From assembly GCF_033958435.1 (NCBI RefSeq), contig NC_134150.1, positions 40,419,501 to 40,483,500 of the forward strand: a stretch of 64,000 bases of DNA, in the 5' to 3' direction. The notes beneath the pieces are model-generated. The model saw nothing but the letters and a program-made list of their open reading frames with translations, made no database searches and was not told the DNA's origin. Made by a program: the position numbers and the translations under genes. Within the stretch, counting starts at the first letter, position 1. Each line of letters opens with the position of its first letter. Shown piece after piece: positions 12,416 through 24,115 of this stretch. This DNA is from Carettochelys insculpta. Its lineage: Eukaryota > Chordata > Testudines > Carettochelyidae.

Positions 12416-13424
12416 GATGGCGACAATTGTCCTCTTAATTCTTCTCTAGACAGAGTAATTCAGTCTCCAGGGCAGGTACACAGGAACCTTTGACCAGAAC
12501 TCACACAACTTGGAGAGACAGAGACACTGTACTTTCTTGACCAGGAACAAAGACTCTTGCTTCACCAGATAAGGAGGTCTGCCTGCAGCAAAGCTAAATC
12601 TTGCCCAGAGAGGTATGAGGTTGGATGGGACGAATGAATCCCTGGAGCCAGCTAACGAGGGCAAGAGGAAAAGGGAAAAGCCTGCTCCCTGGTAAAATGC
12701 TGAGTGCTGCTTGTGTTGCTGTCCAGACACTAGCACTTTAAATTCACAGGGGAAACCCAGCCAATTTGGAATTGCGGGCATGGAAGGGAAAGCTAGAGTG
12801 AGGCAAAACTGCTAGACAGAGATGTAAACACACTGGGAAACCTGCTCTCCAAATCAAACCCAGGTCCCGCCAACACAGGCACAAGAAAAGTCCTCAGTTG
12901 GAGTAATTTCTTGGCGAGCATTCTGTTGCTCAGTGGAGAGTTTAGTTGGAGGTCAAGAAAGTGTCGTCATTTAACAAATCTACTCTTTCACCCAGTCAGT
13001 TCTGCATGCGCTACAGCCAGGGAGTCGCGGGTGCTTGTGGTAAGAAATCCCAGATTAGCAAAATGGAAACGAACGGTGATTCTATCTACAGGCAACTGTG
13101 AAGTGGCCTTCATGCAGTTGGATTTTTCTTGCCCCCTCCATTAACTGTAAATAAGAAGAATCTGTCCTGTTTTTTATCCCCTCCCTGTATGGCACAGACC
13201 TGGCTTCTATGTAAGCAGAGTCTCAACAGGCATGAGTTTAAACACAACTAAATCCCTGGAGATTCAAACAGGTGTTAACTAATGGAAATTATTGACCAAT
13301 ACCAAGAGTACACTGGAAACAGCCACATTCAGAAACTTCAGTTCAGAGATAATCCACAAGTATTGGAAATGGATCCTTGCTTGTTCTTCAGCATTTTTCT
13401 TCCTTGCTAAATATACTGATGTTT

Positions 13425-13495
13425 AAAGCATGGTCTAGACAGTACTTGATCCTGCCACGAGGGCAGGGGACTGGACTTGTGCTGAAATTCTTTGG
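13425..13495 (+). mobile_element. Short CR1 3' fragment
   Basis: Contains TGGTCTAGACAGTACTTGAT, CCTGCCACGAGGGCAGGGG and ACTGGACT, matching the CR1 tail found in fuller form at 16880-16965 and 18605-18700. Confidence 0.7.
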
Positions 13496-14517
13496 CTTTT
13501 TCCAGTAATTTATCTCAGTATAAAAATCTGCCCTTTGGCTGACTGGCAGAGCAGAAATCCAGCTTGCTGCAGGTGGTATAGATTCCTTATGGCGGGCTTT
13601 ACATACTCGAGAAGAGCCACCACAAACAGTTTACTTGGAATGGGAAGCAATGTGATGCCGTGGTGATTGGAACGCTCCAGAGCATCACCCTTACCTTTCC
13701 AGAATGGAAGAATAATCCCACAACAACAGTCACTGGTGGTTTCTCATGAATCCATACTTTGTGGGTAGTATGAATCAGCCTTCCAAGGCAGAATCCTCAC
13801 CAGCAGCTAAATATCACAATCGCCAGAGGCACAGGCATCCTTGATTTTACAAGCTGCACTTCAAGCCTCCTCAACCCAAAACAGCTTCTACATTACACTG
13901 AAGGGTGATTACCTGACTCTTCAAATACTCCTGGAGCTGCAAATCTGTAGCAGTTAAGAAGCCTTCAGTGTTCATTACGTCTGCTCAGATATTAGAAAGA
14001 GGTCCCACCTTCATATTTAAATACACACCACACAACAGCACTGACAAGAGATGGGTCCTAAAACCGAGAACAGAGTAACTTCAACAGCTGGTTTCCCACC
14101 CACATGCTGCAAGTGCTCACTCGTTATTCAAGAAGGTATTAAACAAAGGCACATGCCCTGCGTAACTGGAAAGGTCTGCTGGTCATTTGTCAGCATCTCA
14201 CTAATTTCATAATTCAGTGAAAATAAGAAACGAAAATATCCCCAGCATCTCCTGAGCTGGAAAAAACAGCACAGCAAGTACTCGTACTGCAGCAGTCTGG
14301 TGTGGGTGCCGCCGAACAGAAAAAAGTGCGATTGAAAGTCTGCAGGATTGAAGGTTTGATCTTGGAGGCACTTACAAATGTCTTTATTGACATAATATCT
14401 AGGAACAGAACAAAGGGAAACATGATCAAAGAAGCATAATACTAGACTGAGCCTTGTAAAAGGATCAGAGCAGCTGTTGCCAATGAGGGATTTACCCTGT
14501 TGACTCACTGTTCAGAG

Positions 14518-14852
14518 CAGGAGTCAGCAACCCACTGGCACAGATACCAAGGGGGGCACGCAAGCTAATTTTCACCAGCACGCAAGGCAGGAGCTCAGTC
14601 ACACATCCTCCACCCCCATGCAAACAGAAGCTTGCTCGAAGCCAAGCGGTCTGTGATTTAACAAAACAACAGCTAATGCTGCCAACTGCTACCTAAACAG
14701 TAAAGCTCTGCATCTTCATTTATTTACTAATGAAGCTGTTGTTAAGTCAGACTATTAGTGACTTTAAAAAGTATCACTGACACTTGCACTGTACATAGGA
14801 GGTCAAAAGGTCAAATTTCAGCACTCCACCTTGGAAAGGTTGCTGACGCCTG
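14518..14852. mobile_element. hAT-like MITE, 335 bp
   Basis: Terminal inverted repeats CAGGAGTCAGCAACC and GGTTGCTGACGCCTG match at 14 of 15 positions. No coding interior. The flanking 8-mers share only about five positions. It sits directly beside a second hAT-type element. Confidence 0.75.
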
Positions 14853-15262
14853 GCTTAGAATAAGGTGGGCAAGATATGGCCCACAGGCCAGACCTGGCCC
14901 ACCTAACACTTGGATCCAGCCCAGGGGGTTACATCTGGCCTGCATAGCGTTTATACCCTGCTGCCAGGGTACCACTGGAAGCTGGGAGCTGCAGGCTTGT
15001 TAAATAGCCACAGGAACACCAGGCAACAACCAGGGAGCACAATAGCTGTGGGCACTGGGAACCATTTAAATAACACCGATTTAGGGCTCCAGGATTACGG
15101 CTTTCAGACTCTGCCACTACTGCGCTGCCGGGCCACTACCTGGGGTTCCTGTGGCTATTTAAAAAGCTGGCAGATCCCAGCCCCCTCCGCAAACCCTGGC
15201 AGTGGGATATAAATAGTATGTGGCCAGATCTTGCCAGCCCCTGCAATAAGACCAAGGACAAG

Positions 15263-16972
15263 GTAGGTCCACTGCTCAGTGAGGAGGGCGAAACAATATG
15301 AGGAAACTTGGAAATGGCAGAGGTGCTTAATGACTTCTTTGTTTCGGTCTTCACCAAGAAGTCTGATGCAGAAATGCCTAACATGGTGAATGCTAGTGGG
15401 AAGCAGGTAGGTTTAGAGGATAAAATTAAAAAAAGTACAAGTTAAAAATTACTTGGAAAAATTAGATGTCTGCAAATCACCAGGGCCTGATGAAATGCAT
15501 CCTAGAATTCTCAAGAAGCTGATAGTGGAGATATCAGAACCTTTAGCTATCATCTCTGAAAAGCCCTGGAAGTCAGGAGATTCCTGAAGGCTGAAAAAGG
15601 ACAAACATAGTGCACATCCATAAAAGGGAAAAAAGAACAACCCAGGAAACCACAGACCAGTCATTTTAACTTCTGTCCCAGGAAAGATAATGGAGTAATT
15701 AAGGAATTCATCTGCAAACATTTGGAAGAAAATAAGATAATAGGTAACAGCCAGCATGGATTAGTGAAGAACAAATCATGCCAGACCAATCTGATAGCTT
15801 TCTTTGAGAGGATAACAAGTCTTGTGGATAGGGAGAAGAAGAGGATGTGGTACACATAGACTTTAGTAAGGCATTTGATACGGTCTCGCATGACATTCTT
15901 ATCAATAAACTAGGCAAATACATCTTAGATGGGGCTACCGGAAGGTGGCTGCATAACTATCTGGATAACTGTTCTCAGAGAGTAGTTATTAATGGTTCAC
16001 AGTCATGCTGGAAGGGCATAACAAGTGAGGTTCCACAGGGGTCTGTTTTGGGACTGGTTCTATTCAATATCTTCATCAACGATTTACCTATGATCATAGA
16101 AAATATGCTAATTAAGTTTGCAGATGATACCAAGCTGGTACGGGTTACAACTGCTTTAGAGGATAGGGTCAGAATTCAAAATGATCTGAACAAACCAGAG
16201 AAATGGTCTGAGGTAAACAGGATGAAGTTTAATAAGGACAAATGCAAAGTACTCCACTTAGGAACAATCAGTTTCACACATACAGAATGGGAAGCGACTG
16301 TCTGGGAAGGAGTACCGCAGAAAGGGATTTAGTTAATTATGAGTCAAGAGTGTGATGCTGTTGCAAAAAAAGCAAGCATGATTCTGGGATGCGTTAACAA
16401 CAGTGTTGAGATCAAGACATGGGAAGTCCTTCTTCTGCTCTACTCAGCACCCACTAGGCCTCAATTGGAGTACTGTGTCCAGTTCTGGGCACCACATTTC
16501 AAGAAAGATGTGGAGAAATTGGAGAAGATCCAGAGAAGGGCAACAAGATGATTAAAGGTCTAGAAAACATGAGCCATGAGGGAAGATTGACAGAACTGCG
16601 CTTGTTCAGTTTAGAAAAGAGAAGACTTAGACGGGACATGATAGTGATTTTCGAGTTATCTGAAAGAGGAGGGAAAAAATTGTTCTCCTTGGCCTCTGAG
16701 GATAAGACAAGAGGCAATGGGCTTAAACTGCAGCAAGGGAGGTTTAGGTTGGACATTAGAAAAACTTCCTAACTGTCAGCATGGTTAAGCACTGGAATAA
16801 ATTACCCACAGAGATTGTGGGATCTCCATCACTTGTGGTATTTAAGAGCACGTCAGATAGACATCTATCAGGGATGGTCTAGACAGTGCTAGGTCCTGCC
16901 AGGAGGGCAGGGGACTGGATTTGAGGTTCCTTCTGATTCTAGCGTTCAGTGATTCTATGATTCTGATGATTA
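15263..16972 (+). mobile_element. CR1 LINE, 5'-truncated, with reverse transcriptase remnant
   Basis: A roughly 1.7-kb CR1 copy on the plus strand. It runs from the linker before the reverse transcriptase, through the polymerase region, to the characteristic 3' tail with TGGTCTAGACAGTGCTAGG, GGAGGGCAGGGGACTGGAT and GTGATTCTATGATTCTGAT. The last repeats a short octamer-like motif as in other CR1 families. Frameshifts and stops break the reading frame, so it is dead. Confidence 0.9.
15847..16551 (+). pseudogene. CR1 reverse transcriptase fragment
   Basis: The longest frame (15847-16332) reads through the polymerase core: DFSKAFDTVSHDIL (palm motif A, first catalytic Asp), PQGSVLG with LFNIFINDL (motif B region), FADDTKL (motif C, the YxDD box with Phe for Tyr) and KCKVLHLG. 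The next frame, 16339-16551, continues after a frameshift with the thumb-like VLLLLYSAPTRPQLEYCVQFWAP and KLEKIQRRATR. The endonuclease domain is missing. The catalytic aspartates survive in sequence, but the frame is broken, so no active enzyme is expected. Confidence 0.9.
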
Positions 16973-17398
16973 TGAGTCATTCATTAATAAGAAAGGGGTG
17001 GACACTGACAGGTTTTCAAAATTCATGGAGTGTTCCCCTCACCAGCAAAAATTATTGCCCACCTCTCTTTTAGAGAATCATGTTTGTTTTTTCCAATGGG
17101 TGGCAACAGGTGAGTAAAAGGTGGCCATCCTTAAAGCTGACCCATACAGGGTGAAAAAAAAATCCTCCATTCATTTAACTTGAAAAACAAGCACTGATTT
17201 CAGTTAAACTTTAAAAAACAATTTTTTTCACCTTGCAAGTGGTAGATAATACAATTTAGCATTGTAAATAGAGTTTTGTCTCTGCTGTAGGAGGATTAGC
17301 TTCCTGATCCTCAACATACATCAAGGGCATCCGTAAAACATATGAGGGGCCAAAAATTACGTTTCATCTGGCACACAATTTTCACTTATTCCACAGTA

Positions 17399-17937
17399 CA
17401 GGTTGAACCTCTCTAATCAGGAACAGTCCCATTCAGCAACATCTGTAATCCAGTCTGATTTTAGTTAGCTGGATGACCACTTATCATGGGTATGGCCAAG
17501 CGTCCCATGGTCCCATAAAAACAACAAGAAGTCCTGGGAGACCTTACAGATTAACAGATATTCTGGAGCCTAAGATTTTGTACGCAAAGACCCAGTTCAT
17601 CAGACAGAGTGGGTCTTTGCCCACAAAAGCTTAGCTCCAAAATATCTGTTAGTCTATAAGGTGCCACAGGACTTCTCACTGTTCTTGCAGATACAGAGTA
17701 ACATGGTGACCCCTCTCAAAATGGTCCCATAAAATTTATTTACAGCCACCAGTCCTAGCTTTCAGTGCTCTGCGCTGTTATTTAGCTGTAATTCACTCCT
17801 AAATGTCTTCTCAGAGCCCAGGAAGCAGTGAAAGTGTTGGTAATATGCTAAACAACATTTATCCCCTGTGGCCCAGTAAATTTTCTTGTCCACCACTGCT
17901 CAGGTCTCAAGAATGCCAGAGAGAGGGGTTCAACCTG
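17399..17937. mobile_element. Tigger/pogo-like MITE split by a SINE
   Basis: Ends CAGGTTGAACCTCTCTAA and GAGAGAGGGGTTCAACCTG are inverted repeats, flanked by TA dinucleotides at 17397-17398 and 17938-17939, as expected for a mariner/pogo superfamily element. Without the SINE and its target duplication it is about 325 bp, close to the 313-bp copy at 28471-28783, to which the interior aligns in reverse orientation. Confidence 0.8.
17521..17720. mobile_element. Cry-like SINE with 14-bp target duplication
   Basis: A 200-bp SINE carrying GGGTCTTTGCCCACAAAAGC, ATCTGTTAGTCTATAAGGTG, CCACAGGACTTCTC and CAGATACAGAGTAACATGG. It is flanked by a perfect 14-bp direct repeat, ATGGTCCCATAAAA (17507-17520 and 17721-17734), the mark of LINE-driven retroposition. 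It interrupts the Tigger-like MITE cleanly. Confidence 0.85.
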
Positions 17938-18595
17938 TATTTTCATTATTGCCGTAAAGAATTCAAGACAGTGGCTTGGATGCAAAGAAAAAAGTATCAC
18001 TCCTATGCCTGTGATCTGTATCAATGTGTCCATTAAGGGCAGGAATTTTGGCTGGGTTTTGAAATTCAACGAGGTGAAGTCAGGATGAAAGAAAGAGGTT
18101 TGAGAGAACACCAACAATAATTAAACAAAATTAGAAGCCTCAGGATTTCATAAAGTTTTCTCTATACGGAACGCTTTCCCCTGTTTTAACCCCGCCCCGC
18201 CTTCGAAGCATCAGTTTTATTTCCATGGATACAAAACCACCGTTACCTCCAACAGGAGGCTACTTCTCGCGCAGTCTCCAACTTCAGCAGAAATCCTTGG
18301 GAAGGCAGACGCACTCTAGCAACGAGTAGCAAATTCAGCGTCACAGACTTTATGAAAAATTGTAAACAGCTTTTAGGCTGAATCACACTGCTTAGTTTGT
18401 GTCAAGGCTGTTCCCCTCTCAAGTACTCCAAATGCAGGAGGTGGGGGAGGCCCACCAGAGATCTTAAAAATTTCTTGCCTCTACAGGCTTCTTTCGGCTT
18501 AAAAGCTTCCCAAAGTCACTAATTCCCTGGCCTTGGGAGGTAGTTGCCACCACCTAAGTGAGAAAACCCCTTTTTAGAACCCAGGAAGACATGCA

Positions 18596-18712
18596 TGGGG
18601 CATCTTGGTTTAGACAGTACTTGGTCCTGCCATTGGGGCAGGGGGCTGGACTCGATGGCCTCTCGAGGTCCCTTCCAGTCCTAGTGTTCTGTGATTCTAT
18701 GATCTTGCTGTG
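18596..18712 (+). mobile_element. Short CR1 3' end
   Basis: TTTAGACAGTACTTGGTCCT, CTGGACTCGATGGCCTCTCG, AGGTCCCTTCCAGTCCTAG and TGTGATTCTATGATC form the canonical CR1 tail, well conserved here and so relatively young. Confidence 0.85.
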
Positions 18713-19021
18713 GGATAACCCTAACCCTCCCTTAGGTGGGAGCTTGAAAACAAAGAGAAAAACAAACTGCAATCTCTGATATCCGACCTTTCAGTCTTAG
18801 GCATCCACATGCAAAGAACCTCCTCTGAGACACAGAAATCAAATCATCACCTTAAAAAAGGTGCTTTTATTAACACAACAAAGAAGACATACTTGTTAAG
18901 TATACTTAGTTGCCAAGTGCTAGAGAGCAACTAAAAAGGTAGATTAAAGCACAGAGCATTACTTCCCTGGGATTCAGTTTAAAAGTTACAGTGTACAGGG
19001 GGAATAGTAACAGAGAGATAG

Positions 19022-19215
19022 GAGTGTTAGTCTATATTCTATCAAAACAAAAAGGCAGTCCAGAAGCACTTTAAAGACTAACAAAATAATTTATTAAGTG
19101 GTAAGCTTTCACGGGACAGACCCACTTCTTCAGACCACAGCCATACCAGAGCATGGTCTGAAGAAGTGGATATGTCCCACGAAAGCTCACCATCAAACAA
19201 ATGATTTTGTTAGTA
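19022..19215. mobile_element. Cry-like SINE
   Basis: Contains TTAGTCTATATTCTATCAAA, GTCCAGAAGCACTTTAAAG, ACTAACAAAATAATTTATTA and AAGCTTTCACGGGACAGACC. Positions 19110-19192 form an inverted repeat, because a second copy of the CACTTCTTCAGACCA block follows in opposite orientation. Confidence 0.75.
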
Positions 19216-19216
19216 A

Positions 19217-19640
19217 CAGAGAGAAAGCTGTGCTAGTCTATATATTATCAAAACAAAAATCAGTAATGTAGCACTTTAAAGACTAACCAAATAATTTATT
19301 AGGTGAGCTTTAGTGGAACAGACCCACTTCTTCAGACCAGAGCCATACCAGAACAGACTCAATATTGAAGGCATAGAGAACCAAAAATAGTAATCAAAGT
19401 TGACAAACCAGAAAAAAAATTATCAAGGTGAGCAAATCAAAGAGTAGAGGAGAGGGGGTGGGGACAAGAATTAGATTAAGCCAAGTATGCAAAAGAGCCC
19501 CTATAATGACCCTGAAAATTCACATCCCAGTTCAAACCACATGCTAATGTGTCGAATTTGAATATAAAAGAGAGTTCAGCAGCCTCTCTTTATTTTGTTA
19601 GTCTTTGAAGTACTATTGGACTGCCTTTTTGTTTTGATAG
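19217..19640. mobile_element. Composite of Cry-like SINE segments
   Basis: Starts with a SINE block like the preceding copy (CACTTTAAAGACTAACCAAA, GAACAGACCCACTTCTTCAG) and ends with a second block (GTTAGTCTTTGAAGTACTAT, TGGACTGCCTTTTTGTTTTG). The intervening 19360-19590 sequence has a counterpart at 37150-37400, so the whole composite is probably a repeat family and not a chance cluster. Confidence 0.6.
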
Positions 19641-19878
19641 TGTACAGGGGGATATGTCGGCCAGCCTAAGGAGTCCCACACCAACCCCAAAATAAAAAAA
19701 ATAACCTGATCACCTCTGACTAACATTTCCTTTCTATTCATATTTCAAAATTGCTCTCAAGGCCTGTGTTTTAGTGAAAACTCCAAAACTGACATCATTA
19801 TATTCTTCTGTCTCTTGGGCTATTCCACTTAGTTCTACATTATCTGCAACAGAAGACCTCTCTGCACTTAAAGACATT

Positions 19879-20590
19879 GGCTATGTCTACACATGAACCC
19901 TACATCTAAGTAGCCTATTTCGATGTGGCGACATCAAAATAGGCTATTTCGATGAATAACGTCTACACGTCCTCCAGGGCTGGCAACGTCGATGTTCAAC
20001 ATCAACGTTGTGCAGCACCACATCGAAATAGGCCCTGCGAGGGAACGTCTACACGCCAAAGTAGCACACATCGAAATAAGGGTGCCAGGCACAGCTGCAG
20101 ACAGGGTCACAGGGCAGACTCAACAGCAAGTTGCTCCCTTAAAGGGCCCCTCCCAGACACACTTTCACTAAACAGTGCAAGATACACAGAGCCGACAACT
20201 AGTTGCAGACCCTGTGCATGCAGCATGGATCCCCAGCTGCAGCAGCAGCAGCCAGAAGCCCTGGCCTACGGGCTGCTGCACACGGTGACCATAGAGCCCC
20301 GCAACGGCTGGAGAGAGAGCGTCTCTCAACCCCCCCAGCTGATGGCCGCCATGGAGGACCCCGCTATTTCGATGTTGCGGGACGTGGATCGTCTACACGT
20401 TCCCTACTTCGATGTTCAACGTCGAAGTAGGGCGCTATTCCCATCCCCTCATGGGGTTAGCGACTTCGACATCTCGCCGCCTAACGTCGATTTCAACTTC
20501 GAAATGGCGCCCAACACATGTAGCCGTGACGGGCGCTATTTCGAAGTTGGCGCCGCTACTTCGAAATAGCGTGCACGTGTAGACACGGCT
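19879..20590. mobile_element. Harbinger-type non-autonomous element, 712 bp
   Basis: Ends GGCTATGTCTACACAT and, reversed, AGCCGTGTCTACACGT. The 3-bp target duplication ATT is at 19876-19878 and 20591-20593. Subterminal TTCGAA-type motifs recur on both sides. Position 20226 starts the glutamine-rich frame MDPQLQQQQPEAL, also present in reverse orientation in the element at 2589-3217. The frame has no recognisable transposase, so the element depended on an autonomous Harbinger. Confidence 0.8.
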
Positions 20591-21671
20591 ATTAAGTGCA
20601 AACATTATTTTGTGGAAATTGTCTGTGTACTTCTGCATTGTGTGCTAGATGTGTTAATGTTGCACTCCTGTGATTTTTTGAAAATATATTTTAAAGGATA
20701 TTAAAAAAAACCCAAAAGATGTGTGATAAGTGACAGCTGATTGGAATAAACAGGAATTTTCAGTATATAGAATCTGATAAACTAACATTTCAAGACAGTT
20801 GTCAAAATAAAAAAAGTGTACAAAATATAACCTTTATAATGCCCTGTAAGGACAGAATTAAACATACATATATGATGCTCCTGCAATTATAGTAACAAAG
20901 GAATCTGAGGTGAATTTGATTTATCTGAAATCAGATTTGTTATTTGTGAGAATTCAAATAACTGATGTGTTTTTAGGAGAAAGCTTTGTGAATTTTAGCC
21001 CCTTTTTGTCCAGAAGTTTATAGCAGACGTGCTTTGGCTGCTTGTTGATATTACTAGTATTCCTGTTTTAGGAGATACAGTTATCCAATCAGGGAAAAGA
21101 AACAACAGATGGTTAAGTGATCAATCACATATGATAAATTGTTAACAGGATCAATAGCTCCACAACCCTGATGCTGAAATTTTTTCTTCCAATTTAACTG
21201 GTAAATTCTTCAAATAAGCAGCACTAAGTTGGTTTGCAAATAAGTTATGAACAGAAGAATGACCAAAACTTGGGATGAATAATTTAACCAGTTTTACAAT
21301 GATGGAATTTGACTCTACAGAACTGTTATTTACTTTTATTTATATATTGTCATAAACATGAAGGATAATCCATGGAATTCACGATTTCTTACTGCGTGTG
21401 AGGTTGTAGAAAACCTCTGTTTAGAGTGAAGTTATATGTAAATGTAAAGTGACTATTTTGCACAGTTTTTTTACTGTCTTGATAGTGACATATCCAACCC
21501 CAAATTTAAATTTTTCTTGAATCATCTCTCCCTTCAAGAATATTTTTGCTCACCTCCGAATTCAACACCACTAACAATCCAAGTGGGGAGATTCTGGAGG
21601 TTCAGACCCAGTACATCAACGTTCCCTGGACAGAAGAGTGAAAGCCCCATTTCACTGTCTGTTGAAAGGTG

Positions 21672-21909
21672 AACTTTATGAAATATGATGAGCAGTTCTG
21701 TGGCAACTTAAGAGGCTAACCAATTTATTAGGTCATGAGCCTTCACGGGTAAAACCCATTTTGTCAAACCATGAATTTATCAGATGATGAATTAAAGTTC
21801 AAGATGTAATAAATCTGTCCATCTCTAAAGTGCCATAGGACTGCTCATTCTCTTTAAAGTTACACACTACCCCTCTAAGATATTTTTTTTTTTTTTTTTT
21901 TTTTTTTTT
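21672..21909. mobile_element. Cry-like SINE ending in a 27-T tract
   Basis: GGCAACTTAAGAGGCTAACC, ATTTATTAGGTCATGAGCC, AAATCTGTCCATCTCTAAAG, TGCCATAGGACTGCTCATTC and ACACTACCCCTCTAAGATA are SINE segments. A run of 27 T follows at 21883-21909. Confidence 0.65.
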
Positions 21910-22780
21910 ACGAAAAATGAGTTTAAAGTTTCTGGAGCCTGTGAAGGTTTTAACTCTACAGCAAGGCACTAGCTCTTCAGAACAAGCACCTGGATTCCTA
22001 TTTTACTTCCCAAGACAGCCTCCTCTTTGAGGTATTTGTTAACATCTCCAACATATATTTTCAAGGAGCAAATTCCTCATATCCTAAACTTTTGAAAAAT
22101 CTCAACGCAACCTGAAACTGTGAGTACAAACATTTAACAAACTGGCTTATTAGCAAATCACACAGTAGCTCTCAGTTGTTAATTCCTTAAACCAAAATTA
22201 TTAAAGACACCTTCTGCTATATGAATGGGTTTTGGAACCTTGACAGCTACCAAACACTTCCAGAAATCGAAGGTGCAAAAGCCAGGAGGAGAGAAAAGTT
22301 CCATACTCGATGTGTTGGATGACAAAATAATCTTTCAAAGGAAAGAACACATATGCAAGGATTTAACCCAAAGTGTTAACAGAGCAGTACCCTATGGGGA
22401 AAATAAAGCTTAAAAAGGCAACGCATAGAAATGACGCAGACCAACAGAATTAGCAAATTCTTTCTTGTGGCATTTCGTGCCAGGCATATGCAGAAGACTG
22501 AACTCTGCTCCAGAGAAACAATCAGAGAAACAAACCAGGATAGAACAGTTTGTCTCAACCAGGGGTACGCAGAGGTCTCCCAGGGAGTCCATGAGGTGAT
22601 ATTTCCACCTATACTGCCCAAGAGGCACATACTTCACCTGGGTATTTGTCTATTTCTACAACAGACTACAAAGAAACATGAACGAAATTAGTACAAGCTA
22701 AAATTTCACGATGACTTGACTTGTTTGTATTGCTCTAGATACTAGACAGTGAAATGTAAGTGAAATAGTTACTTTCCAGT

Positions 22781-23102
22781 TAGGGATGTAGAATCTCGCT
22801 TAGTTACTTAACCAGTTAAACATCAAGTTTAATATGTTAATTGATTGGGGCAGCAGCTGCAAATGAGGATGGCTCTGGCTAGGCTTAAGCATCCCTGCCC
22901 ATAGTGCTCTTGGGCCCGCCATGGACAAGAGCTGCTCTGGCTGAACTGGAATGGTCCCACGCAGCCATGGCAGACCCCACAGGGCTGGAGCAGCCCCCTA
23001 AGCATGGCGGGCAGGGGCTGCCCCAGTCCCCACCATAACCAGAAAGTCTCATCTGTTTCGGGTGAGGCTTACCAGTTAACTCGTTAAGCTTTAACATCCC
23101 TA
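22781..23102. mobile_element. hAT-like MITE, 322 bp
   Basis: Ends TAGGGATGTAGAATC and TTTAACATCCCTA, with subterminal ACTTAACCAGTTAAAC and ACCAGTTAACTCGTTAAG. Same family as the element at 41032-41292. The flanking 8-mers TTTCCAGT and ATTCCAAC match at 6 of 8 positions, a slightly decayed hAT target duplication. Confidence 0.75.
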
Positions 23103-23429
23103 ATTCCAACTGATTTTATAATTATGTGGTAAACATTAAAAAGCCAGCAATTTTTCAGCAGTAATGTGCTGATACTCTTGAAGTTAGGGTATGCACGACA
23201 TATCAGACTCCTGAAAGGGGTGCAGCAATCTGGAAAGCTTGAGACCAGTGTTCCCTATAAGCTGAGCACTTGGGCAGCCACCCAAGACAAATTCACTTGC
23301 CTCCCTGCTGATAAGCAGAGTGACCACAGCAGGTGTTTCTTCTGGTAGTGAACATCCTCACACGCCTCAGTGCATATATATTTTATTCTACAAGTGGATG
23401 GAAAAACATCAGAGGGAAAGTTGATTGAG

Positions 23430-23620
23430 AACCTCTAGGCTAGAGGACTGGGAGTCAGGTGAGCCTGCTCTGTAAGCGGACACAGGTTGTAGCCTTGGGC
23501 AAGTCACTTCACGCCCCCCCCACTTGCTGCCTCTGTTTCCTAAGATGTAAAATGGGGATAGTCACCTTAGCTCATGGGGTGCTGGAAGGTCTAATTAATG
23601 TACAGGGCTTTGAAGATGAG
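23430..23620 (+). mobile_element. MIR/CORE-type SINE
   Basis: In order: CTAGAGGACTGGGAGTCAGG, CCTTGGGCAAGTCACTTCA, CCTCTGTTTCCTAAGATGTA, AAATGGGGATAGTCACCTTA and GGGTGCTGGAAGGTCTAATT. This is the best-preserved MIR-like copy in the window. Confidence 0.8.
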
Positions 23621-23839
23621 AAATCAAGCAGCATGGGATTATGGCGTCAGCTTTTAGATTTTAAACAGCAAACAACCTCACACTTAAAAATATCAAACCA
23701 AACCAGTGTTTACTCAATAAACACCAGTAAAAGGCTGATTATGGCTAGTAGCACCTAAGGGCTAGTCTACACAGAGCTATAATGTGGCCTATGGGGCTGT
23801 GATTTCTAAAGGATCTGCTAGAGATATTATTCTGGGGAA

Positions 23840-23930
23840 CAAGAAGAAGTCCTATAGCACCTTATAGGCTAACAGATATTTTGGAGCATAAGCTTTTGTG
23901 AGCAAAGACTCACTTTGTTTGTTATACCGC
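23840..23930. mobile_element. Cry-like SINE fragment
   Basis: AAGAAGTCCTATAGCACCTT, ATAGGCTAACAGATATTTTG and GAGCATAAGCTTTTGTGAGC match the SINE units elsewhere in the window. Truncated. Confidence 0.7.
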
Positions 23931-23989
23931 AGGTCAGTCAAGAAGACTGCAGCTCTCCCTTCTCACCTTGGCATCCATGAATCGAAAGC

Positions 23990-24115
23990 AGTGGTGGGTA
24001 ACTTGCAGCTGGTGGGCCATAGGTGGCCCATTGGGGGTTCTATATGTGGCCTGCGAGACATTTTATTTACCATTGCCCACACACAGGGTTGCCAGATTCC
24101 GATGGTTTCCGTCTG
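23990..24115. mobile_element. hAT-like MITE fragment
   Basis: Begins GCAGTGGTGGGTAACTTGC with CATAGGTGGCCCATTGGG and TGGCCTGCGAGACATT, the pattern of GGTGGGCAA-type hAT ends. The partner end is unclear. Confidence 0.4.

Larger units (their letters stand above)
14859..17078. mobile_element. hAT-like MITE split by a CR1 insertion
   Basis: The left edge AAGGTGGGCAAGATATGGCCC and the right edge ATTATTGCCCACCTCTC form an inverted pair of the GGTGGGCAA type common in vertebrate hAT MITEs. The two parts (about 14859-15262 and 16973-17078) are separated by a CR1 copy, so the CR1 arrived later. Exact ends approximate. Confidence 0.55.
18370..19740. other. Repetitive region, possible LTR-derived, carrying a CR1 tail and SINEs
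   Basis: Segments on both sides of the SINE cluster look like one dispersed repeat: 18400-18560, 18780-19010 and 19660-19740. The last (CCTGATCACCTCTGACTAAC, CATTTCCTTTCTATTCATAT) is closely echoed at 37460-37530. It may be a decayed LTR interrupted by younger insertions. I could not find terminal TG/CA ends or a target duplication. Confidence 0.35.

Noticed and set aside
15847..16332. Reverse transcriptase reading frame as a host gene
   Set aside because: It is within a 5'-truncated CR1 with frameshift and typical CR1 3' tail, so it is a retrotransposon fossil.
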